Positions 7,651 through 15,254 of a stretch of DNA of 56,017 nucleotides are shown here, one piece after another. The DNA comes from Tissierellia bacterium (lineage in GTDB: Bacteria > Bacillota > Clostridia > Peptostreptococcales > Acidaminobacteraceae), in the NCBI GenBank assembly GCA_012520095.1, contig JAAYOV010000003.1, positions 1 to 56,017 of the forward strand, given 5' to 3'. The number at the start of each line of letters is the position of its first letter. Position 1 is the stretch's first letter. The notes below the pieces were generated by a model. The model ran no database searches. It worked only from the letters and a program-made list of their open reading frames with translations, and was not told where the DNA came from. The position numbers were made by a program, and so were the translations under genes.

Positions 7651-8429
7651 CCGATGATTTCCTCAATCTTATTTATGTCAAGATGTTCCTCCAGAACACC
7701 CGCCCACCTGTCGAGTTCTCTATCTTCCTCTTCAGCTTCACGGCTCAGCTCCGTATACGGCAGTACACCGAGACACGCAATGCCCATCTTCTCTTCTATT
7801 TCCTCGATGGCGGGAGTGAGAAGAGTGACGTCTCCTCGGAACTTGTTGATGATAAATCCCTTGATTCGTGATCTGTCTTCTTCATCGAGAAGGAGCTGCG
7901 TGCCGTAGAGTGAGGCAAACACCCCTCCTCTATCGATATCTCCGATGAGGACAACCGGAGCATCGACCGCATGAGCAAGTCCCATATTGACAAAATCTCC
8001 CTTTCGAAGATTGATTTCCGCAGGTGAACCGGCGCCTTCTATGATCATGATCTCATATTCTCTGCTTAGCGAGTGGTACGCTGCAAGCATCTCCTCACGC
8101 AGAGATTCTTTCATCTTGTAATACTCAGCCGCGGGAATAACTCCCAAATTCTTTCCTAAAAAGATCACTTGAGATCCTTGATTCGAGACGGGCTTTAGCA
8201 AGATCGGATTCATTCTCACATCGGGGCGCAAGCGGCATGCTCTCGCTTGTAACGCCTGAGAATGACTGATCTCCTTGCCCTCAGAGGTAATCACGGACAG
8301 ACTCGACATATTTTGAGACTTGAACGGACAAGGTTTAAATCCCTTATTGCTAAAAAGCCGTCCGATTCCGGCGGCAACGAGAGTTTTTCCCGCAGAAGAG
8401 GCGGTTCCTTGAAACATAATGTTTTTCAT
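7644..8429 (-). CDS. cobQ: Cobyric acid synthase CobQ/CbiP lacking the glutaminase domain
   Basis: A 261-residue protein; usual CobQ is about 480-510. The N-terminal ATP-dependent amidoligase domain looks complete: MFQGTASSAGKT (P-loop), PFKSQNMS, RMNPILLKP, EGAGSPAEINLR, DIDRGGVFASLYGT, GFIINKFRGD and LGVLPY. The class I glutamine amidotransferase domain with its Cys-His dyad is absent. At about residue 237 (base 7721) the chain passes straight into ELDRWAGVLEEHLDINKI, which resembles the extreme C-terminal helix of full-length CobQ, so the middle seems cleanly excised. ATG 8429 is chosen because GGAG lies 8 bases upstream and the motif core begins there. It is the first gene after the cobalamin riboswitch. 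Ammonia must come from solution or from a partner glutaminase if the enzyme is active. Confidence 0.85.
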   Translation of the reverse strand: MKNIMFQGTASSAGKTLVAAGIGRLFSNKGFKPCPFKSQNMSSLSVITSEGKEISHSQALQARACRLRPDVRMNPILLKPVSNQGSQVIFLGKNLGVIPAAEYYKMKESLREEMLAAYHSLSREYEIMIIEGAGSPAEINLRKGDFVNMGLAHAVDAPVVLIGDIDRGGVFASLYGTQLLLDEEDRSRIKGFIINKFRGDVTLLTPAIEEIEEKMGIACLGVLPYTELSREAEEEDRELDRWAGVLEEHLDINKIEEIIGC

Positions 8430-8463
8430 CAATATAGCTCCATTAATAATCTCCGACATGTGC

Positions 8464-8488
8464 AAAAAGCCGCCCTCGACAGGCAGCT
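8464..8488 (-). terminator. Terminator hairpin in the cobalamin riboswitch expression platform
   Basis: On the minus strand AGCTGCC (8482-8488) pairs with GGCGGCT (8468-8474, one G-U pair) around a 7-base loop, followed by TTTTT. It lies between the B12 box and the cobQ start, as expected for a transcriptional off-switch. Confidence 0.8.
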
Positions 8489-8616
8489 CTGTGACAATGC
8501 TCTTCCCTCCGAAGTATCGCAGTCTGGTATTCTGGCTGATTGCATACGCAAATGACAGTAGCGGGGGCTGCAGAGGATTCTCACCTCTTTCCCAGTAGCT
8601 ATATTCTGTTGGCAAG
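8464..8616 (-). promoter_or_regulatory. Cobalamin riboswitch of the cob operon
   Basis: Read on the minus strand, the leader contains the conserved core GGGAAAGAGGTGAGAATCC (8574-8592), then GCAGCCCCCGCTACTG (8556-8571), then a B12-box-like CAGCCAGAATACCAGACTGC (8519-8538), in the order of cobalamin aptamers. A terminator hairpin follows at 8464-8488, then the cobQ ribosome-binding site. Binding of cobalamin should therefore stop transcription of the whole operon. The aptamer starts directly after the stop codon of the MarR-type gene; no separate promoter was identified with confidence, so it may be read from that gene's transcript. Exact ends are approximate. Confidence 0.92.
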
Positions 8617-8620
8617 AAAA

Positions 8621-9463
8621 CTAATTATCTAAAAACTGCTTGGTATATATATAGGTGTTCTCCTTGTTCTCATTTGTTTCATATTCATGGAAAAAGTATC
8701 CGTTTTTATGCAGCAGTTTTTGCAGCGGTATATTGCCTTCTACACAAGGAATGTATATCGTCCCTATATAATTGGAGCGATACCATTCTTCGAATTCTCT
8801 AAATAACTCCATCCCTTGAAGGATGATATCGGAGAGTTGGTGAAAGCGAACATCGTTGACGTAAATGTCTCCGGAGTGTTCCGCTTTTGAAAACTTAAAC
8901 CAATTCAGAGAATACTGGCCGAAGCGCTCGACAAATAGCTGATCTTGCGGATCAATTTGATAAAAGCCACGATCCAATATCTTGCGAACGTCGGCACTGC
9001 CTGCAAGCGAGTAACTCGTATCTCGTTTGTAATTTTTAATCATGCACCACTTGAGATCGAGTTCGGCAAGAAACATCTCAATGAGACTCGAAAACTGCTC
9101 GACAAGGGCGGGGTTGACATTGGTCTCGAAAATCTGCTGGATCCTAAGATTTGCCTTTTCGACTTCTTCATAAAGTGTCTTCCCTCTACTCGTCAGATAG
9201 ACATTGACACGGCGCTTGTCACGAGGATCCGTCCTTCGATAGATCTGGCCGGCGGTCTCAAGCTTCTTCAGCGCCTTGGCAACCGTCGTCTTGTCGATCA
9301 AGAGATCACGGGATATATCGTACTGATTCGCTCCTTCATTCTCGTAAAGGTAGAGGATGTACGCATATTGCCCACGATTCAGACTTGTGTCTGTAAGAGT
9401 GTCTTCGTAGATTGTCTCAATCATGCGGGCAAGTTGCTCCACATAAGTTGCAATAGAATTCAT
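8621..9463 (-). CDS. MarR-type regulator with extra C-terminal domain (GNAT-like)
   Basis: A 280-residue protein, about twice the length of a simple MarR regulator. Residues 1 to about 140 form a MarR winged helix: RGQYAYILYLYENEGANQYD, DKTTVAKALKKLE and RRTDPRDKRRVNVYLT are typical. The second half (from about residue 145) is different; it contains FEEWYRSNYIGTIYIPCVEGNIPLQKLLHKNGYFFHEYE, hydrophilic and resembling the C-terminal part of a GNAT acetyltransferase, though I do not see a clear acetyl-CoA signature. It has a good promoter and no terminator before the riboswitch, so it may be cotranscribed with the cob operon. The ligand is unknown. Confidence 0.75.
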   Translation of the reverse strand: MNSIATYVEQLARMIETIYEDTLTDTSLNRGQYAYILYLYENEGANQYDISRDLLIDKTTVAKALKKLETAGQIYRRTDPRDKRRVNVYLTSRGKTLYEEVEKANLRIQQIFETNVNPALVEQFSSLIEMFLAELDLKWCMIKNYKRDTSYSLAGSADVRKILDRGFYQIDPQDQLFVERFGQYSLNWFKFSKAEHSGDIYVNDVRFHQLSDIILQGMELFREFEEWYRSNYIGTIYIPCVEGNIPLQKLLHKNGYFFHEYETNENKENTYIYTKQFLDN

Positions 9464-9514
9464 TTATGGCACCCTTTCTTTGCCAGCACTTGATGAATCG
9501 TCACCTATGAACTC

Positions 9515-9543
9515 ATTGTAAATGATTATTTCAAGCATTGCAA
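9515..9543 (-). promoter_or_regulatory. Predicted promoter of the MarR-type gene
   Basis: Minus-strand TTGCAA (9538-9543), 17-base spacer, TACAAT (9515-9520), about 50 bases upstream of the gene start. It lies just after the rny terminator region on the opposite side and is the only good promoter seen for this regulator. Confidence 0.65.
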
Positions 9544-9552
9544 GTATTCCAC

Positions 9553-9580
9553 AAAAAAGGGGGAGCATGGCTCCCCCCCT
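9553..9580 (-). terminator. Intrinsic terminator after rny
   Basis: Minus strand: GGGGGAGC and GCTCCCCC pair around a short CAT loop and are followed by TTTTTT. It lies 5 bases after the rny stop codon. Confidence 0.9.
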
Positions 9581-9584
9581 CTTG

Positions 9585-11138
9585 TTACTTCGCATAGGAT
9601 ACGGCTCGTGACTCACGAATAATATGAACCTTGACCTGTCCCGGATAATCGAGCTCTTCTTCGATCTGCTTGCTGATATCGCGGCTCATCAGCACCATTT
9701 CGTCATCACTGACTCTCTCCGGAAGCACCATGATTCGTATCTCGCGACCGGCCTGTATGGCATAGCTCTTCTCAACACCCTTATAAGAGTTGGCGATATT
9801 CTCTAGGCTCTCCAGGCGCTTGACATAGTTGTCCAGGGACTCCCTTCGAGCACCCGGACGGGCAGCACTGATCGCATCGGCTGCCGTCACCAAGACCGCT
9901 TCAACGGTCATCGGCTCAAAGTCGCCGTGGTGTGTGCTCATTGCATGAATGACTTCTTCACTCTCTCCGTACTTTTTCAAAATCCCCATGCCCAACTCAA
10001 TATGAGTGCCTTCCATCTCCGTGTCGACAGCTTTTCCAATGTCATGGAATAATCCTGCTCTTTTGGCTATGCGGACATTGGCTCCCAATTCCTTGGCCAA
10101 CATGCCGGCGATTTTGCCCACTTCAATTGAGTGTGAGAGTACGTTTTGGCCGTAACTGGTACGAAATTGGAGTCTTCCGACAAGTTTGACGATCTCCGGA
10201 TGAACGCGATTGAGCTCCAGCTCGAACACAGCGTTCTTTCCTTCTTCTTTCATCATCTCGTCGACTTCTTTTCTTGACTTTTCAACCATCTCTTCAATGC
10301 GCGAAGGATGAATGCGACCGTCTGTAATCAGTTTTTCCAGTGCAAGCGCAGTTATCTTTCTTCGCACAGGATCAAAGCTGGAAATAATGACGGCTTCCGG
10401 TGTATCGTCTATGATCAGATCGACGCCGGTTTCTTTTTCAAGAGCGCGGATATTTCTTCCCTCTCTTCCAATGATACGGCCCTTCATATCATCGCTGGGA
10501 AGACTGACCACGGATACCGTGTTCTCCGAAACAAAATCCGAGGCAATTCGATGAATGGTGTTCGAAAGGATCTTCTGAGATTCCTTCTTCGCCTCTTCAC
10601 GGATCTGTTCTTCCATCTCTCGAATTCGGGTTACCTTTTCACGACCGAGTTTCTTATCGACTTCATCGAGTAGTTGCTGGCGGGCCTCCTCACGCGACAT
10701 AGCGGCAATCCTTATGAGCTCTTCCTCAATCTTATTTGCCTGCTTATCCAGAGCCGAGCGCTGTGCATTGATGCGCTTGTCTTGATTTTGCAGTTCTTTT
10801 TCTCGCTTATCCTGTTCTTTTTGTCGCTCGTCGAGAATTTCCTCTCTTTGAAGATTTCTCTTTTCTACTCGCTGAATTTCAGCTCGGCGTTCTCTGGTTT
10901 CTTTGTCAAAGTTGGCTCGTTGTATGTGGATTTCTTCTTTTGCCTCAAACAATTTTTCTTTCTTTAAGGTTTCTGCTGCTTTCCTAGCTTCCTGAATTAT
11001 TTGATTGGACTGTGCCTCAGCATTTCCCAGTTTTCTCGAAGCCAAGGTTCGTCTGAGCAAATATCCAATAACAAGGCTGACAATGGCCACAATTATATAA
11101 ACCAGAATTTGTTGCAAGTTTTCGGGTATATCAATCAC
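9585..11138 (-). CDS. rny: Ribonuclease Y
   Basis: A 517-residue membrane-anchored endoribonuclease that starts decay of many mRNAs in Firmicutes. One transmembrane segment (about residues 10-27, ending GYLLRR), a long charged coiled coil to about residue 200, a KH domain with GRIIGREGRNIRALEK, and an HD domain with HSIEVGKIAG and RAGLFHDIGKAVD. Length matches the family (about 520). The start is uncertain: the listed GTG directly abuts an excellent AAGGAGGTGAT ribosome-binding site, leaving hardly any spacing. It follows recA, as in many Firmicutes, but has its own extended -10 promoter and a strong terminator. Confidence 0.95.
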   Translation of the reverse strand: MIDIPENLQQILVYIIVAIVSLVIGYLLRRTLASRKLGNAEAQSNQIIQEARKAAETLKKEKLFEAKEEIHIQRANFDKETRERRAEIQRVEKRNLQREEILDERQKEQDKREKELQNQDKRINAQRSALDKQANKIEEELIRIAAMSREEARQQLLDEVDKKLGREKVTRIREMEEQIREEAKKESQKILSNTIHRIASDFVSENTVSVVSLPSDDMKGRIIGREGRNIRALEKETGVDLIIDDTPEAVIISSFDPVRRKITALALEKLITDGRIHPSRIEEMVEKSRKEVDEMMKEEGKNAVFELELNRVHPEIVKLVGRLQFRTSYGQNVLSHSIEVGKIAGMLAKELGANVRIAKRAGLFHDIGKAVDTEMEGTHIELGMGILKKYGESEEVIHAMSTHHGDFEPMTVEAVLVTAADAISAARPGARRESLDNYVKRLESLENIANSYKGVEKSYAIQAGREIRIMVLPERVSDDEMVLMSRDISKQIEEELDYPGQVKVHIIRESRAVSYAK

Positions 11139-11160
11139 CTCCTTAAATTCCTTTTTGTAA

Positions 11161-11169
11161 TTATATCAT
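11161..11169 (-). promoter_or_regulatory. Predicted extended -10 promoter of rny
   Basis: Minus-strand TGATATAAT about 23 bases before the listed rny start. The 9-mer and its flanks (ATGATATAATTAC) are the same as at the ilvE promoter. No convincing -35 is present. The remaining 11170-11293 between recA and rny shows no gene. Confidence 0.55.
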
Positions 11170-11293
11170 AGCAGGGCGTTCCTCTCTACAGATACGTCGG
11201 AAATGGAACAAAAAAGTCGAACAGACAAGCAAACATGGCCGTCTCTTCGACATTTCAACATCTTTAGGAGGAAAACTCACTGCGCTGTACAAT

Positions 11294-12304
11294 CTACTCT
11301 TGCTCTTTTTGTGCAGGGATAATCTCATAAAAAGCGAGGGCTCTTTGCTCAATCTCATGGAGAATCTCAGGATTGTCATCTAAAAATGCCTTTGCATTTT
11401 CTCTTCCCTGTCCCAGTCTCTCCTCCCCGTAACTGAACCAGGAACCACTCTTTTTCACGATATCGGCTTCTACTGCAACATCGAGAATGCTTCCGGTCTT
11501 TGATATTCCGGTTCCGTACATCAGATCAAATTCAGCAAGTTTAAAAGGCGGCGCCATCTTATTTTTTACCACACGCACACGCACACGCGATCCGATTGCA
11601 CTGTCTCTATCCTTAATCTGCTCGCCTCTTCGCACATCAAGTCGGACGCTTGAGTAGAACTTGAGAGCATTTCCGCCGGTCGTCACTTCCGGATTCCCGA
11701 ACATGATGCCGATCTTCATACGCAGTTGGTTGATAAAGATCAAGCAAGTATTCGAGCGATTGAGAACCCCTGTCAATTTTCGAAGAGCCTGGCTCATGAG
11801 CCGCGCCTGCAGTCCCATATGGGAATCACCCATCTCTCCGGAAACTTCTGCTTTGGGAACGAGAGCCGCTACTGAGTCGACGACCACGATGTCGATAGCA
11901 TTGCTTCTGACCAGTGCATCGACGATTTCAAGCGCCTGTTCGCCGTTATCAGGCTGAGAGAGAATGAGATTGTCTGTGTCGACGCCGATGCGAGCGGCAT
12001 ATGTCGGATCCAGTGCGTGTTCTGCATCGATGAAAGCAGCCACTCCGCCCAATTTTTGCGCTTCAGCGATGGCGTGAAGCGCCACCGTCGTCTTCCCTGA
12101 GGACTCCGGGCCATAAATTTCTACAATGCGACCCTTCGGCAGACCGCCTATACCGAGGGCCAGATCGAGAGCCAAAGATCCCGTAGGAATGACATCCTGC
12201 TGTGTCTTGGCGGGTGCATCCCCCAGACGCATGATTGAACCTTTTCCGAACTGTTTTTCAATACTTGAGAGCACGCTTGAGAGTGCTTTTTCTTTTTCAG
12301 TCAT
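11294..12304 (-). CDS. recA: Recombinase RecA
   Basis: A 336-residue ATP-dependent strand-exchange protein that also triggers LexA self-cleavage. Visible are [13 protein letters not shown], the Walker A motif GPESSGKTT, the DAEHALDP segment, Walker [16 protein letters not shown], the L2-side [17 protein letters not shown]-like region (here [15 protein letters not shown]) and the C-terminal [10 protein letters not shown]. The start has AGGAGGAATT upstream in CGGAGGAATTATG. A promoter with a LexA-type box lies directly upstream, within the end of cinA, so the gene should be SOS-inducible. cinA-recA-rny is a common Firmicutes order. Confidence 0.97.
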   Translation of the reverse strand: MTEKEKALSSVLSSIEKQFGKGSIMRLGDAPAKTQQDVIPTGSLALDLALGIGGLPKGRIVEIYGPESSGKTTVALHAIAEAQKLGGVAAFIDAEHALDPTYAARIGVDTDNLILSQPDNGEQALEIVDALVRSNAIDIVVVDSVAALVPKAEVSGEMGDSHMGLQARLMSQALRKLTGVLNRSNTCLIFINQLRMKIGIMFGNPEVTTGGNALKFYSSVRLDVRRGEQIKDRDSAIGSRVRVRVVKNKMAPPFKLAEFDLMYGTGISKTGSILDVAVEADIVKKSGSWFSYGEERLGQGRENAKAFLDDNPEILHEIEQRALAFYEIIPAQKEQE

Positions 12305-12317
12305 AATTCCTCCGAGT

Positions 12318-12364
12318 GAACGTTTGTTCTGTTTCAGTATACACTATTATTCCTCTTCATTCAA
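12318..12364 (-). promoter_or_regulatory. recA promoter with LexA-type SOS box
   Basis: Minus-strand TTGAAT (12359-12364), 17-base spacer, TATACT (12336-12341), then the palindrome GAACAAACGTTC (12318-12329) over the expected transcription start. GAAC-N4-GTTC is the core of the Gram-positive LexA box. The -35 lies within the last codons of cinA, so recA can be induced separately from the upstream operon. Confidence 0.82.
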
Positions 12365-13444
12365 GAGAAAGTCAATGGCAAAAGCCAAGGCGCGATAGCA
12401 CATACGCACGAGATTTGCTTCTCTATTTTGACGCAATCGGAAATGAAGACATTCTTCCCTTTCGTTTGAACACATTGACACAAATACTTGACCATGTTTT
12501 TGCGGATCGGGATGTTCAGAATAGCCTGTAAGAGCCAGCGCAAGAGAACTTCCGCTCTTCCTTTTGGCAGCTCGGGCCAGTTCACGCGTAATCTCCTCCC
12601 CGACGCAGTCATCAATTAAAAGTTCCGGTGCCATATCGAGCATCTGCTGTTTTGCCTGAGGACTATAGACGACATAGCTCCCGTAAAGAACCTCGCTCAC
12701 GCCACTGACTTCGGATAGGAGGGACGCAATGCCTCCACAGGAAGCTGACTCGACTAGAGCGAGTGTCAGCCCTCTGTCTTTTAACATTGAAAACAAGCGA
12801 AGGGGAATCGTCTCATCTCCTGTTGCATAGATTTCCTTTTGAAACAAAGTCTCTACTTCTTCACATATTTGCTCGCAGAGTTTCCGGTCCTTCGTTCGAA
12901 CTCTCAAGGTTGTGTATCCGTCTGCAACATATGTCGCAAAATACATTGTCCTCTCTTCCCCCAGATGCTCACGAAGTTTCGTCTCCATCTGCACTTCTCC
13001 GATTCCAACCAATATATAGAAGCGCTCGTGGATCACCTCCGTTTGAAGTTGATCATGTAGCTGTCGAATCATGGGAAGATTTTCTCTTGGCGGTCCCGGA
13101 AGAAGAATAAGCGTTTTTTGTTCCTTTTTCAAGATCCATCCGGAAGCTATTCCAACTTGGTTTTCAATCTCCTCCTTCTGTGCCCCTTGAAACACTCGCT
13201 CGACAAGGGCAAAGCTGAGATCATCATGAGTACCTCCAAGACCTCCCGTCATGAAAAGGATGTCACATCTTTTCATAGCAAAATGAAACGCCTCTTCCAT
13301 CCGTTCCAGATCATCAGGTGTCGAGAGCTGGAGATGCAATTGTCCACCGAGAGAATCGACCAGTCGACCGATATGCAATTTGTTTCTGTCGAGCACCTTT
13401 CCGTTTAAGAGCTCGTCGCCTATCGTTAAAAGGCCAAAGCGCAA
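12347..13444 (-). CDS. cinA: CinA-like protein (nicotinamide-nucleotide amidase family), divergent
   Basis: A 365-residue protein against about 410-420 for typical CinA. The N-terminal MoaB/MogA-like domain is clear (FGLLTIGDELLNGKVLDRN, FMTGGLGGTHDDLS, LLPGPPREN) but shortened after the GGTHDD motif. The C-terminal CinA domain keeps ALVESASCGGIASLLSEVSG, where the family usually has AESCTGG, and ALTGYSEHP replaces the usual TGIAGP, so the amidase site looks altered. Start is TTG 13444 with GGGAGGTG upstream; ATG is absent. It follows pgsA and precedes recA, the common Firmicutes context linked to competence and DNA damage. Confidence 0.85.
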   Translation of the reverse strand: MRFGLLTIGDELLNGKVLDRNKLHIGRLVDSLGGQLHLQLSTPDDLERMEEAFHFAMKRCDILFMTGGLGGTHDDLSFALVERVFQGAQKEEIENQVGIASGWILKKEQKTLILLPGPPRENLPMIRQLHDQLQTEVIHERFYILVGIGEVQMETKLREHLGEERTMYFATYVADGYTTLRVRTKDRKLCEQICEEVETLFQKEIYATGDETIPLRLFSMLKDRGLTLALVESASCGGIASLLSEVSGVSEVLYGSYVVYSPQAKQQMLDMAPELLIDDCVGEEITRELARAAKRKSGSSLALALTGYSEHPDPQKHGQVFVSMCSNEREECLHFRLRQNREANLVRMCYRALAFAIDFLLNEEE

Positions 13445-13966
13445 TTACAACACCTCCCGGTTCTTCCACAAATAATCCAGCGCGCTGAAAAGGGTGATCG
13501 CCGTCATCGACCAGATCAGCGCATGCAATAGGAGATCTGCACTTCGATCCGCCATCCAGTACAGATGGAGGACGATCAACAGAGCCATCTGAAGCACGGT
13601 CTTGATTTTCCCATAGATACTAGCGGCAATGACATGACTTTTTGCAGCCGCTATCGCGCGAAAGATGCTGATAAAGAGTTCTCTTGCGATGACGATGATA
13701 ACAGGCACCGGGTTCAGTTTTCCAATGGAGACAAAGAGGATAAAAGAGCTGATTGTCAAGATTTTGTCTGCAAGAGGGTCAAGTAGTTTTCCCAGGTCCG
13801 TTACAAGATTCATCTTTCTGGCCAAATACCCATCAACAAAATCGGTCATAGCGGCCAATACAAAAAGAGCCGCAGCCAACTGACGTTGATCCGTGTATAA
13901 AAAGATCGCTACATAAACAGGCACGATCAAAAGGCGCAGCGTTGTAATCTTATTTGGCAGATTCAT
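13445..13966 (-). CDS. pgsA: CDP-diacylglycerol-glycerol-3-phosphate 3-phosphatidyltransferase
   Basis: A 173-residue membrane enzyme that makes phosphatidylglycerol phosphate. The CDP-alcohol phosphotransferase motif is visible as DFVDGYLARKMNLVTDLGKL followed by LDPLADK, matching DG-x2-AR-x8-G-x3-D-x3-D. About four hydrophobic segments are seen. ATG 13966 is chosen because MNLPNKITTLRLLIVPV is the standard N-terminus and GGAG precedes it. The gene overlaps rimO by 17 bases and directly abuts cinA. The rimO-pgsA-cinA-recA order is conserved in Firmicutes. Confidence 0.95.
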   Translation of the reverse strand: MNLPNKITTLRLLIVPVYVAIFLYTDQRQLAAALFVLAAMTDFVDGYLARKMNLVTDLGKLLDPLADKILTISSFILFVSIGKLNPVPVIIVIARELFISIFRAIAAAKSHVIAASIYGKIKTVLQMALLIVLHLYWMADRSADLLLHALIWSMTAITLFSALDYLWKNREVL

Positions 13967-15254
13967 ATATAACTCCGTTGAGGTCCATTCCCTCCGATTC
14001 AGTGATGAGAACAGACAAAAAGGTGCCGACCGGCACATCCGTGTCTTTGACAAATACGATGCAATCTACCTCGGGTGCATCCCACTTGCTTCTGGCATAG
14101 ACGCCGTCTATTCCGTATTCTTCTACGAGAACCTCGATCACTTCTCCCACTTTATTGGCGCTCCACTCCTCGGCTCTATCTATTTGCGCCGACATCAGTC
14201 TCTCAAATCGCTCCTGCTTGATTTCAGAAGGCACCTTGTCCTTCAGTTTTTTCGAGGCGATCCCCTCCTCATCAGAGTAGACAAACGCTCCCAGTCTTTC
14301 AAATGGGTATTCATCGAGAAAGCACATCAGCTCTTCAAAGTCCTCTTCTGTTTCACCCGGAAAACCCACCATGACCGTCGATCTCAGCGCGATATCCGGC
14401 ACCAGCTCCCTTGCCCAGGAAATCACCCGTTCAATGTCGCGGCGCGTCGTGTGGCGGTTCATTCTCTTCAGCACCCGGTCACTAATATGCTGAATGGGCA
14501 TATCCAGATACGGAAGCACCTTCTCACAGGATGCAAGCGTTTCAAAAAATGAGCGAGTAAGAATATCTGTGTAGACGTACTGGAGTCGGATCCAAAATTT
14601 TCCGGGGATCGCATTGAGCGCAAGGAGAAGCTCCTCCAGGCTCTCTGTGCGATCGCGCCCGAATCGAGAGACGTCTTGAGCGATGAGAATCAGTTCTTTA
14701 GCTCCCTGTCTCAGTGCCCCTTCAGCCTCTCTTACAATATCGTCAATGCTTCTTGAGCGCATCGTGCCGCGCAGGGATGGAATGAGGCAATAGGTGCATC
14801 GATTGTCACATCCTTCCGCAATCTTTATATAGGAGACCGGAAGATGGAGTTCGGGTCTGTTTCCGGAAAGAATCGGTGTGTCGCGTCGCTCGAAAAAGAA
14901 GCGCTCCGAACTGTTCAGCACATCGGGCATCTCCCGAAGATATCCGGTGCCGACAAACAGATCGACTTCCGGTAGCTCACGATCCAATTTTCTTTGATAC
15001 CTCTGGGACACACATCCCATCATCACGAGTTTTTTACAATTTCCCTCCAGTTTATAGTCAGCCAATTCCAGCAAGCGATCAAGACTTTCCCGGACAGCTT
15101 CCTCTATAAAACCGCAAGTATTTAAGATGATGATCTCCGCCGACCCAGGATCTTGCGTCCAATGATACCCTCGTTCAACGAGAGAACCAATGACGACTTC
15201 TCCATCCGAAGCATTTTTCGAACAACCTAAATTTTCAAGATAAAAGCGCTTCAC
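13950..15254 (-). CDS. rimO: Ribosomal protein S12 methylthiotransferase RimO
   Basis: A 434-residue radical SAM enzyme that methylthiolates an aspartate of ribosomal protein S12. The N-terminal UPF0004 domain has ENLGCSKNASDGE and LNTCGFIEEA with cluster cysteines, the radical SAM motif is CDNRCTYCLIPSLRG, and the C-terminus from about residue 375 is a TRAM domain. The YLENLGCSKN start separates RimO from the tRNA enzyme MiaB. Start is GTG 15254, overlapping the ftsK stop by 4 bases, with GAGGAAG upstream. Length is normal. Confidence 0.95.
   Translation of the reverse strand: MKRFYLENLGCSKNASDGEVVIGSLVERGYHWTQDPGSAEIIILNTCGFIEEAVRESLDRLLELADYKLEGNCKKLVMMGCVSQRYQRKLDRELPEVDLFVGTGYLREMPDVLNSSERFFFERRDTPILSGNRPELHLPVSYIKIAEGCDNRCTYCLIPSLRGTMRSRSIDDIVREAEGALRQGAKELILIAQDVSRFGRDRTESLEELLLALNAIPGKFWIRLQYVYTDILTRSFFETLASCEKVLPYLDMPIQHISDRVLKRMNRHTTRRDIERVISWARELVPDIALRSTVMVGFPGETEEDFEELMCFLDEYPFERLGAFVYSDEEGIASKKLKDKVPSEIKQERFERLMSAQIDRAEEWSANKVGEVIEVLVEEYGIDGVYARSKWDAPEVDCIVFVKDTDVPVGTFLSVLITESEGMDLNGVIYESAK

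Noticed and set aside
7644-7760. Frameshift explaining the short cobQ
   Set aside because: The frame runs on into a CobQ-like last helix and the stop overlaps cbiB; there is no space for a glutaminase domain in any frame.
8430-8615. N-terminal extension of CobQ (62 further in-frame codons)
   Set aside because: The extra codons are the riboswitch aptamer and terminator; the conserved P-loop start and a ribosome-binding site place the start at 8429.
11161-11379. Small minus-strand reading frame (72 codons) between recA and rny
   Set aside because: It overlaps the recA 3' end and the rny promoter and has no ribosome-binding site or family resemblance.
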